From an uncultured Clostridium sp. (lineage in GTDB: Bacteria > Bacillota > Clostridia > TANB77 > CAG-465), in NCBI GenBank assembly GCA_905204915.1, contig CAJLBR010000039.1:1-10824 (forward strand): 10,824 bases of DNA. Direction: 5' to 3'. Shown piece by piece: positions 1 to 6,764 of the stretch. Position numbers and translations under genes: made by a program. The notes beneath the pieces were generated by a model. That model was not told where the DNA came from and did not search any database. It was given only the letters and a program-made list of their open reading frames with translations. Position 1 is the stretch's first letter; each line of letters starts with the position of its first letter.

Positions 1-332
<332 letters not shown>

Positions 333-425
333 AAGATAAAAATGGATTTAAGTGCGACTGATTTTAGTTTAACTTTTACATTATGTATTTTTGAGTGTGT
401 TATGAAAAATAATATACTTAAACAT
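333..425 (+). other. 23S-5S internal transcribed spacer
   Basis: This is AT-rich spacer between the end of 23S and the start of 5S rRNA. I see no tRNA, no open frame of note and no clear promoter or terminator in it. It is expected to be removed during rRNA processing. Confidence 0.7.
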
Positions 426-541
426 ATTGGTGACGATGATATAGGGGGTACACCTGTTCCCATACCGAACACAGCAGTTAAGCCCTATGATGCAGAAGAT
501 ACTTAAGACTAACGTCTTTGGGAAAATATGGAGTCGCCAAT
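426..541 (+). rRNA. 5S ribosomal RNA
   Basis: The conserved 5S core CCATACCGAACACAGCAGTTAAG is present near 460-482. The two ends form helix I: ATTGGTGA near 426-433 pairs with TCGCCAAT near 534-541, with one G-U pair. The implied length of about 116 nt is normal for a bacterial 5S. It lies about 94 nt after 23S and 10 nt before the tRNA, so it is co-transcribed with both. Confidence 0.95.
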
Positions 542-551
542 TTTTATATAT

Positions 552-627
552 TCCTCTTTAGCTCAGTCGGTAGAGCGCTCGGCTGTTAACCGATAGGTCG
601 TTGGTTCGAGTCCAACAAGAGGAGCCA
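552..627 (+). tRNA. tRNA-Asn (anticodon GTT)
   Basis: A full cloverleaf can be read. The acceptor stem TCCTCTT (552-558) pairs with AAGAGGA (617-623), followed by discriminator G and an encoded CCA (625-627). The D-arm begins GCTCAGTCGGTAGAGC, the anticodon loop is CTGTTAA with anticodon GTT (asparagine), and the T-arm contains GGTTCGAGTCC. The outermost anticodon-stem pair appears to be a C-T mismatch. At 76 nt including CCA it is normal size. It follows 5S by 10 nt and is probably the last gene of the rRNA operon transcript. Confidence 0.97.
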
Positions 628-631
628 ATAT

Positions 632-666
632 AATCAAGCAGATGTTAAATTTGCTTGATTTTTTTT
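632..666 (+). terminator. Intrinsic terminator of the rRNA-tRNA operon
   Basis: AATCAAGCA (632-640) pairs perfectly with TGCTTGATT (652-660) around an 11-nt loop and runs straight into a T-tract (659-666). This is the expected form of a rho-independent terminator. It is unusual in ending only 4 nt before the ribosome binding site of the next gene. Confidence 0.8.
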
Positions 667-682
667 ATTTGAGGTGATAGTT

Positions 683-1135
683 ATGAAGTTATTTAATGAA
701 ATATGTGAACTAGTAGAAAATATGGATGCTGATAGTTATTCTGAAGTGTTAGTTGAAAAGTCTCTTACTATTTTGCCAGCTCTAGCAGACATATTAGAAG
801 ATGATTTAAAAGCTGTGTCTGTATTTGCAACTTTTATACTGGGTGCAATCGCAGCAGATGGAAAATTAGATGAAAATGAATATAAATTATTATATCCATT
901 TTTAAGAGAATTTTTTGGAGATTCTATAGATTATGAAAGCTGTAAGAATGCTGCTAGCGCTTTCCAAAAAGAAGGAAAAGAATTAAAAAAATATGTAAAT
1001 TATATGGTAGATATAATAGGCAACTTATCTGATGATTTAAAAGAGGACATTATAATAGTATGTATATTAATATGTTCTATTGATGGTAAAATATCAGTTT
1101 CAGAAAAAATGTGGATTAAGCAATTATTAAAGTAG
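683..1135 (+). CDS. TerB-like small acidic helical protein
   Basis: The product is 150 aa. The start is ATG 683 because GAGGTG (671-676) sits 6 nt upstream; a GTG at 674 lies inside that ribosome binding site and is unlikely. The protein contains two copies of a pattern typical of the TerB/DjlA-N-terminal-like helical fold: IAADGKLDENEYKLL near residues 56-70 and CSIDGKISVSEKMW near residues 131-144. In each, a hydrophobic helix leads into D-G-K followed by an acidic helix. In TerB proteins such acidic positions can bind metal, and the family is linked to tellurite or stress responses and to membrane-associated complexes. No other ter genes are nearby, so a tellurite role is not supported. 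No signal peptide or membrane segment is seen, so it is probably cytosolic. It lies directly behind the rRNA operon terminator with no obvious promoter of its own. The family assignment is moderate; the role is unknown. Confidence 0.72.
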   Translation: MKLFNEICELVENMDADSYSEVLVEKSLTILPALADILEDDLKAVSVFATFILGAIAADGKLDENEYKLLYPFLREFFGDSIDYESCKNAASAFQKEGKELKKYVNYMVDIIGNLSDDLKEDIIIVCILICSIDGKISVSEKMWIKQLLK

Positions 1136-1204
1136 TTTAAGAATTAATTTAAAACAATTTACATATAATTATATAGAATGTTTTATGATATAAAATTTCA
1201 GATC

Positions 1205-1233
1205 TAAGCAAGTAATTATAAATTACTTGCTTA
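1205..1233 (+). terminator. Perfect 13-bp hairpin, probable terminator after the TerB-like gene
   Basis: TAAGCAAGTAATT and its reverse complement AATTACTTGCTTA flank a 3-nt ATA loop, giving a perfect inverted repeat about 70 nt downstream of the TerB-like stop. The T-tract after it is short and interrupted (TTATTT), so termination may be weak. It separates the TerB-like gene from the MarR-ABC operon promoter. Confidence 0.5.
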
Positions 1234-1251
1234 TTTGGTGAAAAGTCTGTG

Positions 1252-1303
1252 AAAATATTGTAAGGCTATTGACAAAATGTGCTTTTGGTACTAAAATATT
1301 GTA
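1252..1303 (+). promoter_or_regulatory. Candidate MarR operator: paired 11-bp direct repeat
   Basis: AAAATATTGTA occurs at 1252-1262 and again at 1293-1303. The copies are 41 bp apart, close to four helical turns. The first is upstream of the -35 and the second overlaps the -10. The second copy is also part of an imperfect palindrome, TACTAAAATATTGTA (1289-1303), with 5 of 7 pairs complementary. Placement over the promoter of a marR gene suggests autoregulation. This is inference: AT-rich repeats of this length can occur by chance. Confidence 0.4.
1269..1297 (+). promoter_or_regulatory. Promoter of the MarR-ABC exporter operon
   Basis: A consensus -35 TTGACA (1269-1274) is followed after exactly 17 nt by TAAAAT (1292-1297). 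Transcription would start near 1304, about 26 nt before the MarR start codon. It is a vegetative sigma-A type promoter. The two copies of AAAATATTGTA lie on either side of the -35, the second overlapping the -10. Confidence 0.75.
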
Positions 1304-1329
1304 TGCAGCTAAAAAACATTGGAGGAATT

Positions 1330-1812
1330 ATGAAAGAAAAAAAGATATTGTATCAAATTAGATCACTTGAAAAAATGATTTTTAGGAATTTCATAGCAAA
1401 CGTTAATGACTTGGAATGTAATGGAAATTACTTTAGTAAACCTACTCCGACACAAATGCAAATAATGGCATATATTATGAAAAATCAAGATAAAGATATT
1501 TATCAAAAAGATTTAGAACAAGTTTTAAAATTAAGACGCGCAACTGTTTCTGGAGTTCTACAAACAATGGAAAAAAACAATCTAATAGTTAGGGTTACTG
1601 CCGATAAGGATACAAGAACTAAAAAAATAATATTAAATGAAAAAACTAAAGAAATCTTTAACAGTAACAAAAAGAAATTTGAAGACATTGAAGATGTAAT
1701 TATTAAAGATATTCCAGAAAGTGACATTGACACTTTCTTAAAGGTTATAGAGCTTATGAAAGAAAATATAGAAAAATCCAATGTACTAAAAGAAGGGGGG
1801 AAAAAATGTTAA
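1330..1812 (+). CDS. MarR-family transcriptional regulator
   Basis: The product is 160 aa, typical for MarR proteins. The start is ATG 1330, with GGAGG at 1321-1325 just upstream; the longer frame from 1279 lacks a ribosome binding site. A winged helix-turn-helix occupies about residues 38-105. The recognition-helix region contains RRATVSGVLQTMEKNNLI (about 69-86), and the wing carries the family's D-x-R pattern in ADKDTRTKKIIL (about 91-102). The flanking N- and C-terminal helices would form the dimer interface. The last codons overlap the start of the first ABC gene by 7 nt, so the three genes are translationally coupled. MarR proteins usually repress adjacent efflux genes and release DNA on binding a ligand, so this is probably the local repressor of the exporter and of itself. 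The ligand is unknown. Confidence 0.92.
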   Translation: MKEKKILYQIRSLEKMIFRNFIANVNDLECNGNYFSKPTPTQMQIMAYIMKNQDKDIYQKDLEQVLKLRRATVSGVLQTMEKNNLIVRVTADKDTRTKKIILNEKTKEIFNSNKKKFEDIEDVIIKDIPESDIDTFLKVIELMKENIEKSNVLKEGGKKC

Positions 1813-3569
1813 AATTATTAAAAAAATTAGGCAAAAAAGAATGGCTACTTGCACTAGTATGTTTGGCGTTAATATTTACTCAAGTATGGCTTGAGTTAAA
1901 AATGCCAGATTATATGTCTCAAATAACAAGGCTGGTACAAACAGAAGGAAGCCAAATGAGTGAAATAGTAAAAAATGGCGCTTATATGTTAGGGTGTGCT
2001 CTTGGTAGTTTAGTAGCAGCTGTAATAACTGGTTATATTGCTTCTAGTATTTCTTCAACCTTCTCTATGAAGCTTAGAAAAAATATATTTGATAAAGTAG
2101 AAAATATGGGTATGCAAGAAGTAAAGAGCTTTTCTACTAGTAGTCTTATTACAAGAACTACAAATGATGTTACACAAATAGAAATGTTAATTGCAATGGG
2201 GTTACAATTATTAATAAAAGCTCCTATCACTGCAGTGTGGGCGATTACTAAAATATTAAACAAAAGTTGGCAATGGAGTGTAGCAACAGCTATTGCAGTA
2301 GTTGTACTTTTAAGTGTAATTGGTATGTTAACTATTATAGTATTACCAAGATTTAAGAAAGTACAAAAATTAATAGATAAAATTAATGGTGTTACTCGTG
2401 AAAACTTAACTGGTATTAGAGTAGTAAGAGCATTTAATGCAGAAAAATATCAAGAAGATAAATTTGAAGATACTAACAATAAATTAACAAATCTTCAATT
2501 ATTTAATCAAAAGAAATTTGCAATAATGCAGCCTACAATGTATTTAACAATGTATGCTTTAACATTATCTATATATTTTATAGGAGCAATTCTTATAAAA
2601 GATTCATTAATGGCAAATAAATTAACTTTGTTTTCTGATATGATAGTATTTAGTTCATATGCACTTCAAGTAATAATGTCTTTTCTAATGTTAGCAATGA
2701 TATTTATGATGTTACCACGTGCTCAAGTTTCTGCAAATCGTATAAATGAAGTACTAGATACAGATATAAGTATAAAAACTGGAAAGAAAAAAAGCGGTAA
2801 AAAAGGAGAAGTTGGAACAGTTGAGTTTAAAAATGTTTCCTTCAAATATCCAGATGCTGATGAGTATCTACTAAAAAATATATCTTTTAAAGCTAATAAA
2901 GGAGAAACAGTGGCATTTATTGGATCTACCGGAAGTGGAAAATCAACATTGATTAATCTTGTTCCAAGATTTTATGATGCTACAGATGGAGAAGTTTTAA
3001 TAGATGGTGTAAATGTAAAAGAGTATGATACTAATTCACTAAATAATAAAATTGGTTATGTTCCACAAAAAGCAGTTATGTTCAATGGTACTGTAAATTC
3101 CAATATAGCATATGGTGATAATGGAAAAGGAAAAATAACTGACAAGAAAATTCATGAAGCAGCAGAAGTAGCTCAAGCTAAAGAATTTATAGAAAAAATG
3201 GATAAAACATATAATTCTCACATTGCACAAGGTGGTACAAATGTATCTGGAGGACAAAAACAAAGACTAGCAATAGCAAGAGCAATAGCGAGAGACCCAG
3301 AAATTTATATATTTGATGATAGCTTCTCAGCACTTGATTACAAAACAGATTCAGTACTAAGAAAAGAATTGAAAAAGTATACTAAAGATGCTACAAGTTT
3401 AATTGTAGCTCAGAGAATAGGTACTATAATGAATGCTGATAAAATTATTGTACTAGAAGATGGTAAAAGTGTTGGAATGGGAACTCATAAAGAGCTACTA
3501 AAAACATGTGAGGTTTATAAGCAAATTGCTTTATCACAATTATCAAAGGAGGAATTGGAAAATGCATGA
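1806..3569 (+). CDS. Heterodimeric ABC exporter subunit with degenerate ATPase site
   Basis: The product is 587 aa, a half-transporter with an N-terminal six-helix type IV exporter membrane domain (about residues 12-310) and a C-terminal ATPase. The start is ATG 1806, preceded by GAAGGGGGG, overlapping the marR stop. Visible motifs are Walker A GSTGSGKS (373-380), Q-loop GYVPQ, signature NVSGGQ (479-484) and Walker B IYIFDDSFSALD (501-511 region). The residue after the Walker B aspartate is D505 instead of the catalytic glutamate. The H-loop histidine is replaced by Q536 in IVAQRIGTI. The signature is canonical. This combination is characteristic of the non-catalytic partner in heterodimeric exporters of the TM287/288, LmrCD and BmrCD type, where it supplies the good signature motif to the partner's active site. 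The partner is the next gene, overlapping by 8 nt. The likely role is drug, peptide or lipid export; the substrate cannot be read from sequence. Confidence 0.93.
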   Translation: MLKLLKKLGKKEWLLALVCLALIFTQVWLELKMPDYMSQITRLVQTEGSQMSEIVKNGAYMLGCALGSLVAAVITGYIASSISSTFSMKLRKNIFDKVENMGMQEVKSFSTSSLITRTTNDVTQIEMLIAMGLQLLIKAPITAVWAITKILNKSWQWSVATAIAVVVLLSVIGMLTIIVLPRFKKVQKLIDKINGVTRENLTGIRVVRAFNAEKYQEDKFEDTNNKLTNLQLFNQKKFAIMQPTMYLTMYALTLSIYFIGAILIKDSLMANKLTLFSDMIVFSSYALQVIMSFLMLAMIFMMLPRAQVSANRINEVLDTDISIKTGKKKSGKKGEVGTVEFKNVSFKYPDADEYLLKNISFKANKGETVAFIGSTGSGKSTLINLVPRFYDATDGEVLIDGVNVKEYDTNSLNNKIGYVPQKAVMFNGTVNSNIAYGDNGKGKITDKKIHEAAEVAQAKEFIEKMDKTYNSHIAQGGTNVSGGQKQRLAIARAIARDPEIYIFDDSFSALDYKTDSVLRKELKKYTKDATSLIVAQRIGTIMNADKIIVLEDGKSVGMGTHKELLKTCEVYKQIALSQLSKEELENA

Positions 3570-5937
3570 TGAAGAAAATGAAATAAAAACTCCTAAAAAA
3601 AATCGTCGCGGGCCAATGGGGCCTGGTGGTGGAATGGCTCCAGGTGAAAAAGCAAAGGACTTTAAATCAGCTATAAAAAGATTATTAAAGGAATTAAACA
3701 GTTTTAAAGTGCTTATATTTATCTCTTTAATACTTGCTGTTTTAGGTGCTATACTTTCAATATTAGCTCCAAATAAACTTTCTAAACTAACAGATGAAAT
3801 ATCTAAGGGATTAGTAGTAAAAAAAGATAATATAGAAATAATTTCAAATAGCATTAAAGAAAATTTAAATGAGGAAAAATTAAAAACTGTGATTCCAGAA
3901 GCGCTAGATTTAAAATTTGATCAAGCTACAATTACAAACATAATGATTGACCAAAATATTTCTAATGAAGATAAAATTAAGTTTAGAGACGTTATTTCTG
4001 AAATCTCAACAAATCAAAATATCTCTAGTATAACTAATTTACCAGAAAGTGTATTAAGAAAAATTTTGAATGATTCTGAATACGATGGAAATAAAATTGC
4101 TTATGAAGATAAAATAGCACTTTTAAATATGTCAAATGACATGCAAACAGGTGATATAAAGAATTTAGATATTCCAGAAGGTTTAATTCCAGTATTCTTT
4201 AAGGAAATAACGGTAGATGGTATAAGTATTTCACCAGCAGATCAATATGAATTTATAAAGGCAATGAGTGATGTTGATGAGAATACAAACGCAAATACGT
4301 TGTATGCTAAAATAGATGAAATGCCAGAGAGTATTAAACAAGCAATAAAACCATTTATGGATATGGATACTATAAAGCACATAACTTACGTATTAGTTGC
4401 TATGTACTTATGTAGTGCATTATTTACTTACATACAATCAATATGTATGACAGATGTTGCAAATAAATTTGCAAAGAGTCTTAGAACTAGAATATCTGAA
4501 AAAATAAATAAATTACCATTAAAATATTTTGATAAACATCCAACTGGTGATATTCTATCAAGGGTTACTAACGATGTAGATACAATAGCACAATCCATGA
4601 ACCAATCTTTAGCAATTTTAGTTAGTAGTATAACTTTGTTTGTAGGAACATTAATAATGATGTTTTATACTAATTGGATTCTTGCATTAACAGCAATACT
4701 TTCAAGTTTGTTAGGATTTTCAGGAATGTTTGCAATATTGAAAAAATCCCAAAAATATTTTATCTCAAAACAAGTTGAATTAGGAAATTTAAATGGGCAT
4801 ATTGAGGAAACTTATTCTGGTCTAAATGTTGTAAAGGCATATAATGGTAAGAAAAAATCTGATGAAAAATTTGATGATTTAAACCGCAAAGTGCGCGATA
4901 GCAACCAAAAGAGTCAATTCTTATCAGGAATTATGCAACCAATGATGGGATTTATAGGAAACTTTGGATATGTTGCAGTTTGTATAGTTGGTGCTATACT
5001 TACAATGAATGATATGATTACATTTGGTGTTATAGTAGCATTTATAACTTATGTTAGATTATTTACTTCACCACTTGCACAGATAGCTCAAGCTATGACT
5101 TCATTACAATCTACTGCAGCAGCTAGTGAAAGAGTATTTGAATTTGTTGATGAACCAGAAATGTTTAGTCAAGAAAACATAAAGAAAGTTTTAAAGAAAG
5201 AAGAAGTTAAAGGTAAAATTGAATTTGAAAATGTTGTATTCCAATATGAAGATAGTGACAAACCAACTATAAAGAACTTTACTGCTGTTGCAAATCCAGG
5301 ACAGAAAATAGCCATAGTTGGTCCAACTGGTGCTGGTAAGACTACAATGGTAAATCTTCTCATGAAGTTTTATGAAATTAACTCTGGAGATATAAAAATT
5401 GATGGAGTTTCAACTAAAGAATTATCTAGGGAAAATATTCATGATCTATTTACTATGGTATTACAAGATACATGGTTATTTGATGGTACTATAAAAGAAA
5501 ACATTATATATAATAGAGATCATATAACAGATGAAAGAGTTGAAGAGGTATGTAAAGAGGTAGGATTAAATCACTTTATAAAAACATTACCACATGGATA
5601 TGACTCAAAATTATCAGAAAATGATAGTGTATCAGCAGGTCAAAGACAACTTTTAACAATCGCTAGAGGTATGATTGAAGATGCACCGTTCTTAATATTA
5701 GATGAGGCTACTTCTAATGTAGATACAAGAACAGAAGAATTAGTTCAAATTGCAATGGATAAATTAACAGAAGGTAAAACTTCATTCATTATAGCTCATA
5801 GACTTTCTACAATTAAGAATGCAGATTTAATATTAGTTATGAAAGAAGGAAATATAATAGAGCAAGGAAACCATGAAGAATTAATGAAACAAAATGGTGC
5901 TTATGCAGAATTATATAATTCTCAATTTGAATTATAG
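3562..5937 (+). CDS. Heterodimeric ABC exporter subunit, catalytic partner with large extracellular insertion
   Basis: The product is 791 aa. ATG 3562 is chosen because AAAGGAGG (3545-3552) lies about 9 nt upstream; in-frame codons further upstream lack this site. The N-terminus is a charged, Gly/Pro-rich cytosolic tail (RRGPMGPGGGMAPGEKAKDF, 15-34), a style common in this exporter class. TM1 spans about 48-69 and TM2 about 272-294. Between them lies an extra segment of about 180 residues, absent from ordinary half-transporters of roughly 580-620 aa. The ATPase shows Walker A GPTGAGKT (587-594), signature SVSAGQ (689-694, Ala in place of the first Gly), Walker B ILDEATSNVD with D714 and catalytic E715, and H746 in IIAHRLSTI. 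Canonical catalytic residues with a degenerate signature are the mirror image of the preceding gene, so the two should form one heterodimer with a single competent ATP site. The gene ends before a bidirectional terminator. Confidence 0.94.
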   Translation: MHDEENEIKTPKKNRRGPMGPGGGMAPGEKAKDFKSAIKRLLKELNSFKVLIFISLILAVLGAILSILAPNKLSKLTDEISKGLVVKKDNIEIISNSIKENLNEEKLKTVIPEALDLKFDQATITNIMIDQNISNEDKIKFRDVISEISTNQNISSITNLPESVLRKILNDSEYDGNKIAYEDKIALLNMSNDMQTGDIKNLDIPEGLIPVFFKEITVDGISISPADQYEFIKAMSDVDENTNANTLYAKIDEMPESIKQAIKPFMDMDTIKHITYVLVAMYLCSALFTYIQSICMTDVANKFAKSLRTRISEKINKLPLKYFDKHPTGDILSRVTNDVDTIAQSMNQSLAILVSSITLFVGTLIMMFYTNWILALTAILSSLLGFSGMFAILKKSQKYFISKQVELGNLNGHIEETYSGLNVVKAYNGKKKSDEKFDDLNRKVRDSNQKSQFLSGIMQPMMGFIGNFGYVAVCIVGAILTMNDMITFGVIVAFITYVRLFTSPLAQIAQAMTSLQSTAAASERVFEFVDEPEMFSQENIKKVLKKEEVKGKIEFENVVFQYEDSDKPTIKNFTAVANPGQKIAIVGPTGAGKTTMVNLLMKFYEINSGDIKIDGVSTKELSRENIHDLFTMVLQDTWLFDGTIKENIIYNRDHITDERVEEVCKEVGLNHFIKTLPHGYDSKLSENDSVSAGQRQLLTIARGMIEDAPFLILDEATSNVDTRTEELVQIAMDKLTEGKTSFIIAHRLSTIKNADLILVMKEGNIIEQGNHEELMKQNGAYAELYNSQFEL
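3814..4365 (+). repeat. Extracellular insertion domain with about four degenerate protein repeats
   Basis: Residues about 85-268 of the 791-aa ABC subunit lie between TM1 and TM2 and should face outside the cell. By eye the segment has a recurring pattern: an Asp-centred helix start, a hydrophobic helix, then about 22-28 residues later a hydrophobic-Pro-Glu turn. The turn occurs as VIPEA (P112), LPESV (P161), IPEGL (P205) and MPESI (P255), spaced 49, 44 and 50 residues. Preceding Asp anchors are D89, D137, D183 and D227, as in SNEDKIKF, AYEDKIAL and SPADQYEF. No cysteines, signal or known domain are recognised. The repeats are divergent and the call rests on visual alignment. Confidence 0.5.
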
Positions 5938-6009
5938 TTTTATTAGAAAAAAGTATAATTAGTACTAAAAAATAAAGATAAAACAAATAATAGAATAAAG
6001 AATAGAAAT

Positions 6010-6043
6010 AAAAAAAGTAAATGTTTTTAACATTTACTTTTTT
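6010..6043. terminator. Bidirectional intrinsic terminator
   Basis: GTAAATGTT (6017-6025) pairs with AACATTTAC (6029-6037) around a TTT loop. A T-run (6038-6043) follows on the plus strand, and the matching A-run (6010-6016) provides a T-run on the minus strand. It lies between the convergent ABC operon and the thioredoxin-like gene and probably ends both transcripts. Confidence 0.85.
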
Positions 6044-6053
6044 GTTATTTTAA

Positions 6054-6611
6054 TTAATCTTCAGCTGTAGAAAGGTCATATAAATTTGTAATTCCTTTAT
6101 AATCTAATTTACCAGTATGGTGATTTAATATTTTACCATTTGAATCTAAAAGGTATGCAGCTGGAATTCCACTTGTTTCAGGATCAATACTGTTCTTTAT
6201 TAATTTATCAGGGTCAAATATTACAAACCAATTATACCCATTTTGTGCCAGATAACCTTCAATATCGTCTTTTGTTTCATCATGTGATACTACAATAACT
6301 TTCTTATTAGGATTTTTTGTTATAAATTCATTTAATTCGGGTGCTTCATCTTGACAGAAGTGACACCAAGATGCCATGAATATTACTAACATGTCTTCGC
6401 CTTCTGATTGATATTTATTTAAAAGTTCAACATCTGGGATAGTTATTACATATGAGTTTTTTCTTTCTCCTACACCAGAAGGTATGTATTCAGAATCACT
6501 TAATGCATAAAAGATTTCATTTCCAAAAAAGAATATTGCAATAGAAAATCCGAGAAGTAAAATTGTTATTATTATTAATATTATAAATATAATTTTTGCT
6601 GATTTTTTCAT
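6054..6611 (-). CDS. Membrane-anchored thioredoxin-like (TlpA/redoxin-type) protein
   Basis: The product is 185 aa, starting at ATG 6609-6611 (minus strand) with GGAGG at 6618-6622. A lysine-containing N-terminus and a long hydrophobic helix (about residues 7-29) form an uncleaved signal anchor; no lipobox cysteine is seen. The outside domain has a thioredoxin fold, with strand LVIFMASW followed by the redox motif WCHFC (C83 and C86) and then PELNEF. The cis-proline loop is SGIPAAYLLD (P150), followed by the final strand and the DSNGKI turn. In this family the two cysteines exchange disulfides with exported proteins, cytochrome maturation factors or peroxide-responsive partners. The CHFC dipeptide is unusual compared with the commoner CPHC or CPPC, which would affect redox potential. 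No partner such as CcdA is adjacent in this window. The fold is secure; the substrate is unknown. Confidence 0.88.
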   Translation of the reverse strand: MKKSAKIIFIILIIITILLLGFSIAIFFFGNEIFYALSDSEYIPSGVGERKNSYVITIPDVELLNKYQSEGEDMLVIFMASWCHFCQDEAPELNEFITKNPNKKVIVVSHDETKDDIEGYLAQNGYNWFVIFDPDKLIKNSIDPETSGIPAAYLLDSNGKILNHHTGKLDYKGITNLYDLSTAED

Positions 6612-6631
6612 ATAATTCCTCCGTTTTTTAC

Positions 6632-6660
6632 ATTATATACTAAAAAGTCCCAAAAAACAA
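6632..6660 (-). promoter_or_regulatory. Promoter of the thioredoxin-like gene
   Basis: On the minus strand, TTGTTT (plus-strand 6655-6660) is followed after 17 nt by a perfect TATAAT (6632-6637). The start would be near 6625, immediately upstream of the ribosome binding site at 6618-6622. That leaves a short leader of about a dozen bases. The -35 matches the consensus at 3 of 6 positions. Confidence 0.6.
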
Positions 6661-6681
6661 TATTAATTTCCAAATAATCAA

Positions 6682-6710
6682 TTGACTTTTATGTAATCTT
6701 ATTATATAAT
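6682..6710 (+). promoter_or_regulatory. Promoter of the unrecognised 144-aa gene
   Basis: TTGACT (6682-6687) and TATAAT (6705-6710) are separated by exactly 17 nt, a near-perfect vegetative promoter. Its -35 lies only about 22 nt from the -35 of the divergent promoter, so the two may share regulation. The leader would run from about 6717 to 6764. Confidence 0.75.
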
Positions 6711-6727
6711 TATTTGTATCGCGGGTT

Positions 6728-6744
6728 AAATTTGGGGGAAATTT
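6728..6744 (+). promoter_or_regulatory. AAATTT-GGGGG-AAATTT inverted repeat in the leader
   Basis: A 6-bp perfect inverted repeat around a five-G loop lies about 11-27 nt after the predicted transcription start and ends just before the ribosome binding site AAAGGA (6750-6755). It could be an operator or a small leader hairpin. Because AAATTT is itself palindromic and the region is AT-rich, chance is a real possibility. The G5 tract is unusual in this AT-rich setting. Confidence 0.25.
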
Positions 6745-6764
6745 TTTCGAAAGGACGTTATATA

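Noticed and set aside
674..682. Upstream GTG start for the TerB-like gene
   Set aside because: The GTG is part of the GAGGTG ribosome binding site for the ATG at 683.
1503..1781. Minus-strand open frame opposite the marR gene
   Set aside because: It lies wholly inside a clear MarR gene on the other strand, has a biased hydrophobic/serine composition typical of antisense of AT-rich coding DNA, and lacks a ribosome binding site.
2033..2263. Minus-strand open frames inside the ABC genes (also near 3039-3263, 3543-3854 and 5169-5363)
   Set aside because: All are opposite well-supported ABC transporter coding sequence with conserved motifs. None has a convincing start or family match.
3508..3561. 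Upstream start for the second ABC subunit
   Set aside because: The added residues overlap the first ABC gene by a further 54 nt and lack a ribosome binding site, while the ATG at 3562 has AAAGGAGG placed properly.
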